DNA from: Desulfovibrio sp.
Lineage (GTDB): Bacteria > Desulfobacterota > Desulfovibrionia > Desulfovibrionales > Desulfovibrionaceae
NCBI GenBank assembly: GCA_031260725.1
Contig: JAISKZ010000032.1
Span: 1 to 43,580 of the forward strand
DNA length: 43,580 bases
Direction of reading: 5' to 3'
The position numbers and the translations under genes are program-made. A model generated the notes under the pieces. It did no database searches and had not been told where the DNA came from. It saw nothing but the letters and a program-made list of their open reading frames with translations. Position 1 is the first letter of the stretch. Each line of letters begins with the position of its first letter. Shown one piece after another: positions 25,030-32,895 of this stretch.

Positions 25030-26550
25030 ATGTTGACAGACTGTGGTCTTTCCGGCGTGGATACGCCCGCTGTCACAGCGCGGGTGTGCGTCTCCGCGAT
25101 TTCCGGCGGCGGCGGCAAGACTCTGTTTTCTCTGGGGCTGGCGCGCGCGTTGACGCAGACGGGCCAGACCGTCAAACCCTTCAAGAAAGGGCCGGATTAT
25201 ATTGACGCGGCTTGGCTTGCACTGGCGGCAGGGCAACCAGTGACCAATCTGGATCCTTATTTTCTGTCGCCCGCGCGTCTGCGCGATCTTTTTATTCACG
25301 CCGTCACACAGGCAAAAGCCGTCGAAAAACCCGAAAAAACAGTACTTGGGCTTGTGGAAGGCAACAGGGGGTTGTACGACGGTCTGGACACGGCAGGCTC
25401 CTGTTCTACGGCGGCTCTGGCCCGCGCTCTTGATTGTCCCATACTGCTCAGCCTTAACTGCACCAAGATGACCCGCACGGCAGCGGCCCTCGTCCAGGGC
25501 GTGTGCAATTTTGAGCCGGGGCTCACTTTCTGCGGGCTTGTGCTCAGCCATGTTGGTTCTGCCCGGCATGAAACCGCTCTACGCCGGGCGCTGGAATACT
25601 ATACGGATATGCCCGTGCTGGGCGCTTTGCCGCGGCTTTCTGAAAACCCCCTGCCTGAACGGCGCATGGGCATAGCCAGCTTTGGCGAGCGCTTGTCCGC
25701 AACGGCGGAAAACGCGCTTGCCGTGCTGGCGTCTTTTGTGCGCGAGCATGTGGATGTTGCCGCTGTGCTTGCCGCGGCTCACCGCGCGCCGACGTTGCGG
25801 AAAGAAAGCCCCTTTTGGCGGGAAGATGCTGCGCACTGCCTGAGCGTTACTTCTGGAGATGACGGCGACAAGCCGGCGACAAGCCGGAGGCCGCTCTGCA
25901 AACCGCGTATAGGCTATGTGCACGACGAGGCACTGTGGTTTTATTATCAGGAAAATCTGGAGGCCCTCTCCCTGTCAGGCGCGGAATTGACGCGCCTTTC
26001 ATTGTTTGACGGCGCTGCGTGGCCGCGACTGGACGGCCTGTATTTAGGCGGCGGCTTTCCAGAAGACATGGCCGCCGAACTGAGTTCTTCGCCTCATCTG
26101 TCGATACTCGTTGCGCTTGCACAGGGTGGCGTGCCCGTTTATGCGGAATGTGGAGGTTTTATGCTGCTGGCGCGCGGCATTGAGCGGGATGGCCGCTTGT
26201 GGAAGATGAGCGGCGTTTTTCCTGTGACAGCCCGTTTTTGCGAAAAACCGCAAGGGCTTGGTTATGTGAGCGCCAGAGTGGTGCGGGAAAATCCCTGGTT
26301 TCCTGTGGGACTTGCGTTGCGCGGACACGAATTTCATTATTCCCGCTGTGAATGGACGGGAGAAGCCCCTTCATGCGCCTTTTTACTTGAGCGGGGAATA
26401 GGCATGGGGGCAATCAGGGGCGCGTTTTATGACGGCCTTGTACATAATAATGTCTTTGCCGCATACACGCATATTTTTGCGCCGTCAGTGCCCTGCTGGG
26501 CTCGCAATTTTACGCGCATGGCCCTCAATTATCAGCGTAAAGAACTCTAA
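25030..26550 (+). CDS. cbiA: cobyrinic acid a,c-diamide synthase CbiA
   Basis: 506 residues from the ATG at 25030, 7 bases after the purH stop; an ATG at 24964 would lie inside purH. It amidates carboxylates a and c of (hydrogeno)cobyrinic acid using ATP and glutamine. The N-terminal dethiobiotin-synthetase-like domain shows VSAISGGGGKTLFSLGLAR (P-loop), FKKGPDYIDAAW and LVEGNRGLYDG. The C-terminal class I glutamine amidotransferase shows YLGGGFPEDMAAEL, PVYAECGGFMLLARG with the Cys nucleophile, and RGHEFHYSR with the catalytic His region. Length fits (about 450-500). It belongs with cbiK and cobI in the anaerobic cobalamin pathway but is 5 kb away and has no visible riboswitch of its own. 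Confidence 0.93.
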   Translation: MLTDCGLSGVDTPAVTARVCVSAISGGGGKTLFSLGLARALTQTGQTVKPFKKGPDYIDAAWLALAAGQPVTNLDPYFLSPARLRDLFIHAVTQAKAVEKPEKTVLGLVEGNRGLYDGLDTAGSCSTAALARALDCPILLSLNCTKMTRTAAALVQGVCNFEPGLTFCGLVLSHVGSARHETALRRALEYYTDMPVLGALPRLSENPLPERRMGIASFGERLSATAENALAVLASFVREHVDVAAVLAAAHRAPTLRKESPFWREDAAHCLSVTSGDDGDKPATSRRPLCKPRIGYVHDEALWFYYQENLEALSLSGAELTRLSLFDGAAWPRLDGLYLGGGFPEDMAAELSSSPHLSILVALAQGGVPVYAECGGFMLLARGIERDGRLWKMSGVFPVTARFCEKPQGLGYVSARVVRENPWFPVGLALRGHEFHYSRCEWTGEAPSCAFLLERGIGMGAIRGAFYDGLVHNNVFAAYTHIFAPSVPCWARNFTRMALNYQRKEL

Positions 26551-26573
26551 AAACAACGGCGAGTCAATCCATC

Positions 26574-26721
26574 TTATTCCAACCAAGTGCTTAGTCCCAA
26601 AGTAAAATGATTTATATCAGCTTTAAATCTGTCAGGCTCCATTGTCCATTATTGATCTGATGAAATCATTTGGGGACTTCCCTTTGAGTGTTTTCAGCCG
26701 GCCGGCAAGATTGTAATCCAT
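26574..26721 (-). pseudogene. IS481-family transposase C-terminal remnant
   Basis: The minus strand from 26721 reads MDYNLAGRLKTLKGKSPNDF, then a stop; a different frame continues with DRFKADINHFTLGLSTWLE and a stop at 26574-26576. These match the last 45 or so residues of IS481-type transposases (RLKTLKGLTPYEYI..., then HxxxGLxT). A frameshift and the missing N-terminal part show it is dead. It fills the space between cbiA and the next gene. Confidence 0.55.
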
Positions 26722-26741
26722 AATATGACGTTTGGGGGAAC

Positions 26742-27125
26742 ATGATGCGGCGTTTTACCGCGAAACGCGGGAGAATAGCGATAACTCTGCGCCTGCTGCA
26801 CATGGGGTCGGACGCGCAGGTGCTTATCAGCGGCGGCCGCGCCCATCTGGGCGCCGTTGCGCTGGCATTCCCCAGCGCAGACGGCGCGCGCCTGCGGGAG
26901 CAGTCCATCCGCCTGTCCGGCCACAGAGAAGACAACTTGGCCGCGCGCGCGGCGCGGCGCATGGCGGCAGTGCTCGGCTGCGCCGTCTGCGTGAGCGCGG
27001 GCATATATTACGAGCATATCACGCGGGAAGAAATTGCCCTTGCGGAAAACCTCGCGGCCGACCTGACCGAGCGTTGTCTCGCAGTGCTGGCGAACAGGGA
27101 TGTCAGGCCTCCGCCGCAAGGTTAA
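26742..27125 (+). CDS. small LpdD-like (prenylated-flavin chaperone-like) protein
   Basis: 127 residues from the ATG at 26742, preceded by GGGGGAA. Visible phrases are LISGGRAHLGAVALAFP (about 29-45), LSGHREDNLAARAARRMAA (about 58-76) and VSAGIYYEHITREEIALAENL. I associate the GGxAHxGAVALA ... GHxED ... AGIxxxxITxEEI pattern with small LpdD-like proteins, linked to maturation of UbiD-type decarboxylases; this is memory, not alignment. No ubiD or ubiX gene lies in the window. The gene is convergent with bioB and stands alone. If the LpdD link is wrong it is simply a conserved small alpha/beta protein. Confidence 0.7.
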   Translation: MMRRFTAKRGRIAITLRLLHMGSDAQVLISGGRAHLGAVALAFPSADGARLREQSIRLSGHREDNLAARAARRMAAVLGCAVCVSAGIYYEHITREEIALAENLAADLTERCLAVLANRDVRPPPQG

Positions 27126-27223
27126 TCATGTCATCCTTGGCTGTTCAGAGGCGTACGCAGGCCCGCTCACAACCCTACTCAGCGTGAAGGCTTCAAAATG
27201 CGCACCTCCGGCCGGCGGCGGCA

Positions 27224-28165
27224 TTACCCTGTGGCGCCAGCGGCCTCCAGCCCCTGCGCAGCCAGCATGTCCATGTCCTCAACTACGCCCTGCCCCTGCT
27301 TCGTGGTAAGATAACCGCCCGTCAGCATGGCGTTGGCGCCAGCGGCAAATATCTCGTGCTGTCGGCTGCCGAGAATCAGGGGGCGCCCGCCGCAGATGCG
27401 CAGCGTTGCTTCGGGCAGAATATGACGGAACACGGCGATGATGCGCAGAGCTTCGTCAGCGGTCAGCGGCTCTTGATCGGCCAGCGGCGTTTGCGGGTGT
27501 GGGTGCAGAAAATTCAGGGGAATATAGCTCACGCCCAGCTCTTTGAGGCTGAAGGCAAAATCAATGCGCTCCAGCCATGTTTCACCCATGCCGAACAGGC
27601 CGCCGGTGCACGCCTGAAGGCCAGCGCGCATGGCCCGCAGCACGGTGTCGCGGCGCTGCGCCCAAGTCTGCGTGGTGCAAATGCTTGGATACAGGCTTTC
27701 CGCCGTTTCGAGGTTGTGATGATACCGCCGCACGCCGGCGCTGACCAGATCGTCAAACTGTCTGTCCGCAAGTCTGCCGAGTGAGACGCAGACGCGCCGC
27801 CGCACGTCCTCGGGCAGGGTTGCCAGCAGCGCGCACAGGCGCGTGAATTCCTCCCCACCGAGCGCAACACCGCTGGTCACAATGCCTATATGCCCGACCG
27901 GCAGAGCCGCCAGGGTCAGAATGCGGGCGCGCAAAACATCGTCAGGCAAAAAATCAAAGACCTCAATGGGCGTGCTGTTGTGCCGGCTTTGGGAGCAAAA
28001 GCGGCAGTCCATGGCGCAATTACCGCTACGGGCGTTGATAATCGCGCACAAATCCACCTTGCGGCCGAACGCCGCTTCCCGCAGCCGCCCGGCACCAGCC
28101 GTCAGTTGCGGCAGAGACAGGGTCGAGAGTTCCAGCGCTTGCTCGCGCGTCAAAGACGTATTCAT
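27224..28165 (-). CDS. bioB: biotin synthase BioB
   Basis: 313 residues from the ATG at 28165, supported by GGGGGAG three bases upstream; the frame is open to 28264. It inserts sulfur into dethiobiotin by radical S-adenosylmethionine chemistry. The cluster motif is C50-A-M-D-C54-R-F-C57 followed by SQS. Other conserved stretches are HIGIVTSGVALGGEEF, YHHNLETAESLYPSI (NLET motif), GLFGMGETWLER and PLNFLHPHPQTPL. Length fits. No other biotin gene is next to it; its neighbours are the convergent small gene (98 bases away) and the mucR-like gene upstream, 122 bases away. Confidence 0.92.
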   Translation of the reverse strand: MNTSLTREQALELSTLSLPQLTAGAGRLREAAFGRKVDLCAIINARSGNCAMDCRFCSQSRHNSTPIEVFDFLPDDVLRARILTLAALPVGHIGIVTSGVALGGEEFTRLCALLATLPEDVRRRVCVSLGRLADRQFDDLVSAGVRRYHHNLETAESLYPSICTTQTWAQRRDTVLRAMRAGLQACTGGLFGMGETWLERIDFAFSLKELGVSYIPLNFLHPHPQTPLADQEPLTADEALRIIAVFRHILPEATLRICGGRPLILGSRQHEIFAAGANAMLTGGYLTTKQGQGVVEDMDMLAAQGLEAAGATG

Positions 28166-28287
28166 GCTCTCCCCCTTCTGTTGCCCGGAGCAGGAAACGC
28201 ACACAACCGCGCCCGCGTGGCAATAATGACATAAAAAAGGCACCGCACGACAGGTTGCATCCACCGCACGCCGAACCTGACGGATCT

Positions 28288-28695
28288 CTATTTTTTTCTG
28301 ATTTTACGATGCTTTTCCCACAGCTTCATGTCTTTCATCTTCTTGCGGCGTTCCCGCTGCAGCGCCTTGCATACCAAGGGAAAATTCTTTTTGAAGCCCC
28401 ATTTCACCCTGTATTCGGCAGAATCCATGTTATGGTTAGCCAGATGGCGCTTTGTCAGAATTTTGAAAACTTTTCCGCATTCAAGACACACAATGGATTG
28501 CTCTTTGACGGACTTGCGGGCTTCAACAAGCAACTCCGCGCTGTCCATCTCCACAATGGCGTTGCCGTCCATAACAGCGCGGATGCCGCCCGCCACCTTT
28601 TGAATAAAAGTTGTGATTTCATCTTCTGTCATCACGCGAACACCCGCTTGCGCCCGTGTAATTTCCAATGCCTCTTTCAGATAATCGTCCATCAT
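28288..28695 (-). CDS. MucR/Ros-family zinc-finger transcriptional regulator
   Basis: 135 residues from the ATG at 28695, or 134 from the adjacent ATG at 28692, which has better spacing to GAGG. The N-terminal helix region (MMDDYLKEALEITRAQ) is followed by a zinc finger: C70-L-E-C73 and H84-L-A-N-H88, then HNMDSAEYRVKWGFK, the characteristic phrase of Ros/MucR proteins (xxxxPxEYRxKWxL). A basic tail (KALQRERRKKMKDMK) follows. Such proteins bind AT-rich DNA and often act as global silencers. It lies upstream of bioB on the same strand; a link between the two is possible but not shown. Confidence 0.88.
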   Translation of the reverse strand: MMDDYLKEALEITRAQAGVRVMTEDEITTFIQKVAGGIRAVMDGNAIVEMDSAELLVEARKSVKEQSIVCLECGKVFKILTKRHLANHNMDSAEYRVKWGFKKNFPLVCKALQRERRKKMKDMKLWEKHRKIRKK

Positions 28696-28870
28696 TGACC
28701 TCTTCTTGTGACAGTGTAAATGTACAACACAGATACTTGCTGTGTTCACTCTGTATCGCAAAAAAATGCCCTCACCGGATAAGATGAACGCATGTTATAC
28801 AACGCGCTTTCACGCGTCAATATATTATGGAGCCATTATTACAGCGGCAACTGTTTTTTTATGCAAAAAA

Positions 28871-29611
28871 TCAACGCCGAGTAAAATTTTCATACTTTGA
28901 CGCTGTTCCAAGAAATTTTTCGTTCATATATCGCCACTGTATATTACGGGAATAACCCAGCCGCTCCGGCGTCACTTCAGAGGGCACGGGGCCTTCAACA
29001 AAACTCTCTCTGGCCCGCTGTTCAAAGCCACTGACAAAATCTCCCAAGCCCATCGGCATGGCGGAAAGCGAGACAATGTCTTCCGGAAGCGGCTCACGGT
29101 ATTCCAAAATTATTTTATCTGTATAAAAGTTGGTCCTGGCCGCAAAGCCGCGGGCTATCCACCGGGCGGGCGCGCCCTGTTCCACGCCTGCGACAAGCGG
29201 CGTGAAGGGGTCGCGGGCGCCGTCTACAATATAGGTGCATGCCTGAAATTCCATATTGTTCACAATCTCGACGCCTTCATTCACGCTGAATGTCCGGCGC
29301 ATAATGCCGTCCCAGTACCAGCCGTGCGGCACCTCGGCATGCGCCGCAAGCGCCACAGGGCTTTTGGCCTTGCCGTCGCCGTATGCCACAAGCCACACAC
29401 GCGTCGGCAGCCCGTCCACCATGTTGCCGCCCATCGGACGGGCCGTGCCCTCCGCCCTGGCAAGCACAGGCATATTTTTTGCTTGAAAGGAAACAGCCGG
29501 CCTTGCCGTTGAAACATAGGCGGAACCGCTTATGCCCCGCCGCTGCGCGGCGGCGCAGCCGACAAGAACCGCGGCAAACAGAACAAAACAGCTGATGCGC
29601 AAACAGTTCAT
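28871..29611 (-). CDS. outer-membrane-type lipoprotein, DUF4851-like
   Basis: 246 residues from the ATG at 29611; an ATG at 29638 would overlap the upstream stop by 17 bases. The lipobox AAVLVGC puts the acylated Cys at residue 19. The mature protein holds two Cys and the stretches GLPTRVWLVAYGDGKA, HGWYWDGIMRRTFSV and GARDPFTPLVAGVEQG. I associate it with a lipoprotein family of Desulfovibrio (DUF4851), with low certainty. No catalytic motif is evident. It follows the carbamoyltransferase-like gene closely on the same strand, but a functional tie is not obvious. Confidence 0.7.
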   Translation of the reverse strand: MNCLRISCFVLFAAVLVGCAAAQRRGISGSAYVSTARPAVSFQAKNMPVLARAEGTARPMGGNMVDGLPTRVWLVAYGDGKAKSPVALAAHAEVPHGWYWDGIMRRTFSVNEGVEIVNNMEFQACTYIVDGARDPFTPLVAGVEQGAPARWIARGFAARTNFYTDKIILEYREPLPEDIVSLSAMPMGLGDFVSGFEQRARESFVEGPVPSEVTPERLGYSRNIQWRYMNEKFLGTASKYENFTRR

Positions 29612-29621
29612 TTCACACCGG

Positions 29622-30515
29622 CTATAGCGCACGTTCATTTTCCAAGAATACCCAGTGCAGTATGCGCTTGTGCACGCGCAGACGATAGTCCGCCTGACGC
29701 GTCAGCAGCGAGGCCGTGCTCGCGAAGACGCTCTGCTCCACCGTAATAGCGTGCACCGGCGAGGCGCTCAGCAACACGCGCGCGCCGTCCGCGGCCAGAC
29801 GCATGATATCCGCGTCAAGACGCCATACCTGCATCGCTTCCGTGTCCATTTCTCCGCTGCATCCGGCAAAAATATAGTCGGCGCCTTTCACGGCGTTCTC
29901 GGGAGTGTCCACAAAGCTCACGGGCGTCTGCAGGCGGTTTGCCGCATTTTTTAAGGGCCCCGCGTCAACATGGGGCGGCAGAGAGACACGTAGCGCGAAG
30001 GGAAAAAACGCCGTCGCTTCAATGAGCGAGTGCAGTGTGCCGTTGTCACAGCCGATCCACGCGGCGACAACGCCCTTCAGGTCTCCCGAGCCGCGCAGCA
30101 TACAGGCAATGTCGGCAAGCGCGTGCGCCGGATGCGCGTCCGGACTGCCCACGTTGATGACCGGAAAATTCGGCGCGGCCTTTTCCATGTCCCAGGCGGA
30201 CAGCGGCAAGCCGTAGGAATACAGGCAGTCCACAAAATAATCAAAAACCGGCAGAATCTGCCGCTGATAGCGGCCGAGCTCTTCGCGCCAGGAATCGTGC
30301 GGGCTTTCGTACACGATATAGCCGGCCATCTGGCGCACGGCCGCCGTCACGCACAGGCGCTCGCCCAGAGACAGACTGGCAAAAATCAGCACCGCGGTGC
30401 GGCCGAGCATGAAATCGGAGCGTTCCTTCGCGCTGCGCATGCCTATAGTCTGCTGCGCCAGAAGCCAGCACGCCTCCCTGCCAAGCCTCCTGATCGACAA
30501 TACATGTCTCAGCAT
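29622..30515 (-). CDS. divergent aspartate/ornithine carbamoyltransferase-like protein
   Basis: 297 residues; AGGGGG lies about 6 bases before the ATG at 30515. The two-domain carbamoyltransferase fold is suggested by GSPDAHPAHALADIACML (about 123-140; the family has HPxQALADL), by GVVAAWIGCDNGTLHSLIEA (second-substrate domain nucleotide-like strand) and by GADYIFAG. The carbamoyl-phosphate signature STRTR is replaced by SLSLGERLC (47-55), and the C-terminal HCLP/HPLP motif reads SASPVHA. Key phosphate-binding Arg residues therefore seem lost. Either it is a paralog with another substrate, or it no longer catalyses. The reading frame is intact. Confidence 0.65.
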   Translation of the reverse strand: MLRHVLSIRRLGREACWLLAQQTIGMRSAKERSDFMLGRTAVLIFASLSLGERLCVTAAVRQMAGYIVYESPHDSWREELGRYQRQILPVFDYFVDCLYSYGLPLSAWDMEKAAPNFPVINVGSPDAHPAHALADIACMLRGSGDLKGVVAAWIGCDNGTLHSLIEATAFFPFALRVSLPPHVDAGPLKNAANRLQTPVSFVDTPENAVKGADYIFAGCSGEMDTEAMQVWRLDADIMRLAADGARVLLSASPVHAITVEQSVFASTASLLTRQADYRLRVHKRILHWVFLENERAL

Positions 30516-30751
30516 ACGCGCCCCCTAAAAAATATCATCTCCTCAACGCAATGACCAAAACCTGACCCATATTTTACAAAAATAGCGCGCATCGCCTTTC
30601 AAAGCAAGTGGCAAACCGCGATGTTCCCGCCGTTGCCGCTCCCATTGTTGACGGCTAATGCGCCGCGAGATTGCCGCAACAGGAATAAGGGCAGCTTAAC
30701 TTTAACATTACAGGAAGATTCTTCACACCCGTAAGCTTGCGCCAATATAAA

Positions 30752-31762
30752 TTACGTCCAATACCTTTTTTCAAGATATTTCAGAAGTTCAGCATAGCTT
30801 TCAAACTGCTGGAGTGGTGCTAACAAATCCTTTGGATCGATTATTCTGTACCGCTCCCGCTCTCGCAAACATGATTTCCATGTGTCTTCAAGGCCAGAAA
30901 TATTTTCCCCAGGTTTTGATTGACTTTTCTTTAAAAGTTCATGGTTATGTTGCGGTATGACGTGGATATGCTGAAATTCCGAGGCATTGCCGTTGGCTTT
31001 GCCGTTGTGAATCATCTGCCAACCTAAGAGGGTTTGGCGCATAAGTTGGTAATATGGCTCACAAAACAGCCATTTGAAGAAATCCTCATCACAGTCGTTG
31101 TTGCAAAAGGTGAATGGAGAACCATCCTTGGAAAAAAAACTGCAATACCGTTTTTGCCGAGTCTCGCCCCCATCACCAGTCCATTTTGTCTGCACATATA
31201 TGTACTTTTCCACATATTTCCACTCAATCAAAAACAGGACAACCGCGCCTGACTTCGTGCCCCCTCGCATAAGGGCATCCAGAGAGGTACAATTTGCCCC
31301 TCTCTTCAACATTACGCCTTCATTTAAGTAACTGCCGCCACCAATGGCTTCAAATTCGACGTAGCCTTGGCTGTCGTCAGTATCATTGATGTTAACAAGT
31401 AATGCTTCACTGATATTTCGATCAAGCCCTTTGAGAAGAGCGGTTGCGCCATGACCATCATTTCGTAATTTGAACAGGTGATTTATACAGGCAACTTGTG
31501 ATGAAAGCATATGTCCTGTGGGCAAATTAAGCTTTTCTCCCTCAATATCCGACTTTCCGCTGGAACACCAAAAACCGATTCCTTGTTTGTTGAAATATTT
31601 AATTGCATCTTTGCATATATCAGCGAATAGATTGTGCGACGCATTTTGAAGTACGAAAGGATATTCTTTCCTTCTAAATTTTCCATTGCCAGAATCACCA
31701 GAACACAGCTCGGCTCTTTTTGTGAGTGCATATTCCTTTTGTCTTGTTTTATAATTGCTCAT
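30752..31762 (-). CDS. orphan PD-(D/E)XK-type endonuclease-like protein
   Basis: 336 residues, visibly richer in A and T than all its neighbours. A candidate nuclease site is D162 in TSLDALM with E180-W-K182 in LFLIEWKYVEK, the D-(X)n-ExK pattern of restriction-type nucleases; E136 in YVEFEAIGGG could complete it. The C-terminal part contains FQHIHVIPQHNHELL and aromatic-rich helices. It resembles proteins annotated as PGN_0703-type putative restriction endonucleases, as I recall. No methyltransferase is present, so it is not a complete restriction system. Composition and the IS630-type remnant directly upstream suggest horizontal acquisition. Role could be DNA defence or repair. Confidence 0.6.
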   Translation of the reverse strand: MSNYKTRQKEYALTKRAELCSGDSGNGKFRRKEYPFVLQNASHNLFADICKDAIKYFNKQGIGFWCSSGKSDIEGEKLNLPTGHMLSSQVACINHLFKLRNDGHGATALLKGLDRNISEALLVNINDTDDSQGYVEFEAIGGGSYLNEGVMLKRGANCTSLDALMRGGTKSGAVVLFLIEWKYVEKYIYVQTKWTGDGGETRQKRYCSFFSKDGSPFTFCNNDCDEDFFKWLFCEPYYQLMRQTLLGWQMIHNGKANGNASEFQHIHVIPQHNHELLKKSQSKPGENISGLEDTWKSCLRERERYRIIDPKDLLAPLQQFESYAELLKYLEKRYWT

Positions 31763-31814
31763 GCTGTCGCTCCTGTAAGTTGTTTTTTTGAATTACTGAT
31801 ATTACAGTAGTTGT

Positions 31815-32012
31815 CTACGGCAGTTTTGTCAATCGTGGTCTGTTCAATACTGTTGAAAAATCTGGAGCAAGATCAGACAACTGTTGTGTGGAATCAAGGC
31901 AAGAAGCAATAAAGACTTGTTTACCTCCGTCGGGACTGTCATAAACATGATTACCCCGGAAGAGGCCAGGGGCTGGTTCAACTCCTGTGGTTATGTGCAA
32001 TCTCAAAGTTAA
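31815..32012 (+). pseudogene. IS630-family transposase C-terminal remnant
   Basis: On the plus strand a frame reads KIWSKIRQLLCGIKARSNK, then DLFTSVGTVINMITPEEARG and WFNSCGYVQSQS, ending at TAA 32010-32012. The end of IS630-type transposases typically reads VExIWSKIKQxLR...ITxxDAxGWFxHCGY. Just before KIW the run GTTGAAAAATCTGG appears to lack one A, which breaks the frame after FNTVEK. The DDE catalytic part is absent, so it is a dead fragment lying between rlpA and the nuclease gene. Confidence 0.65.
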
Positions 32013-32018
32013 ACTGTT

Positions 32019-32813
32019 CTAGTTCCCGCCGACAACAAAGGCGTGGGGATAGAGTGTCCTGAATGCCCCAAGCATCTGTTGCGCGCTGGTGGAATTTTGC
32101 CACGGACCTACCTGCACATTCCACAGGTTGTTGCTGCCGAACTGAAGACGCCCCTTGTGCCCTGACTGCATCAATATGCTGATCAGCTTCCAGGCATTTT
32201 CCTTGTCGGCAAAGGAACCCACCTGCACATAAAATTCTCCGTTTATGGCGCCGTCGTCCCGCAACTGCGCAATGACGTCCAGACTCTGCACGCGCACACG
32301 CGCTGTGCCCCTGCCCATCATCTCCAGACGCGTTGCGGCCGTGCGCGAAAGGTCAATGACGCGATCCTCCACAAAAGGACCGCGATCATTGATTTCAACA
32401 AAAACAGCGCGTCTGTTGGCAAGGTTGGTGACGCGCACTTTTGTGCCGAGGGGCAGAATTTTATGCGCCGCCGTCATCGCATATTGATTGTAGCGTTCGC
32501 CGCTTGCAGTTGTTTTGCCGTGAAAACCCGGCCCATACCAGGAAGCCGTGCCTTCTTCCACAAAACCGTGGGCTGATTTGAGCGGGTGGTAGGTTTTGCC
32601 GCGAACGGTGTAAGGCTTGCTGCCGGGTACTCCCCCTTTGCGCCAGGATCCGCGCGCCCCGCAGCCTGTCAGCACGGCGGCGCACAGCATTATAACAAGG
32701 CAGAACCGCGCCGCGCGGGCAAGTTGTTTTACGCTGCCGATATTTGCCATAAAAATTTTCTGCATGCCTGCCCGCGCCGGAGCAAAATGAGTATCGGGCA
32801 AGGCGCGTTCCAT
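32019..32813 (-). CDS. rlpA: RlpA-type septal ring lytic transglycosylase/lipoprotein with SPOR domain
   Basis: About 264 residues from the ATG at 32813; starts at 32765 or 32750 would give a more normal lipoprotein signal, so the start is undecided. The lipobox AAVLTGC gives an acylated Cys. The double-psi beta-barrel domain shows GTASWYGPGFHGKTTASGE, AAHKILPLGTKVRVTNL and VEINDRGPF, with the conserved Asp of the catalytic site, then DRVIDLSRTAATRLEM. A SPOR domain (GEFYVQVGSFADKENAWKL to the end) binds denuded glycan at division sites. All expected parts are present. It is transcribed in the same direction as trmFO, 80 bases downstream of it. Confidence 0.9.
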   Translation of the reverse strand: MERALPDTHFAPARAGMQKIFMANIGSVKQLARAARFCLVIMLCAAVLTGCGARGSWRKGGVPGSKPYTVRGKTYHPLKSAHGFVEEGTASWYGPGFHGKTTASGERYNQYAMTAAHKILPLGTKVRVTNLANRRAVFVEINDRGPFVEDRVIDLSRTAATRLEMMGRGTARVRVQSLDVIAQLRDDGAINGEFYVQVGSFADKENAWKLISILMQSGHKGRLQFGSNNLWNVQVGPWQNSTSAQQMLGAFRTLYPHAFVVGGN

Positions 32814-32895
32814 GCTCTTCTCACCCGGATAATTTTCGTCATGGCTATACGGCGCGGCATGCACTGTATTATCACAATATCAAAGTGGAAGAGCG

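Noticed and set aside
30516..30751. Gene or RNA in the space upstream of the carbamoyltransferase-like gene
   Set aside because: Both strands were read; no convincing frame, tRNA shape or transposase fragment was found.
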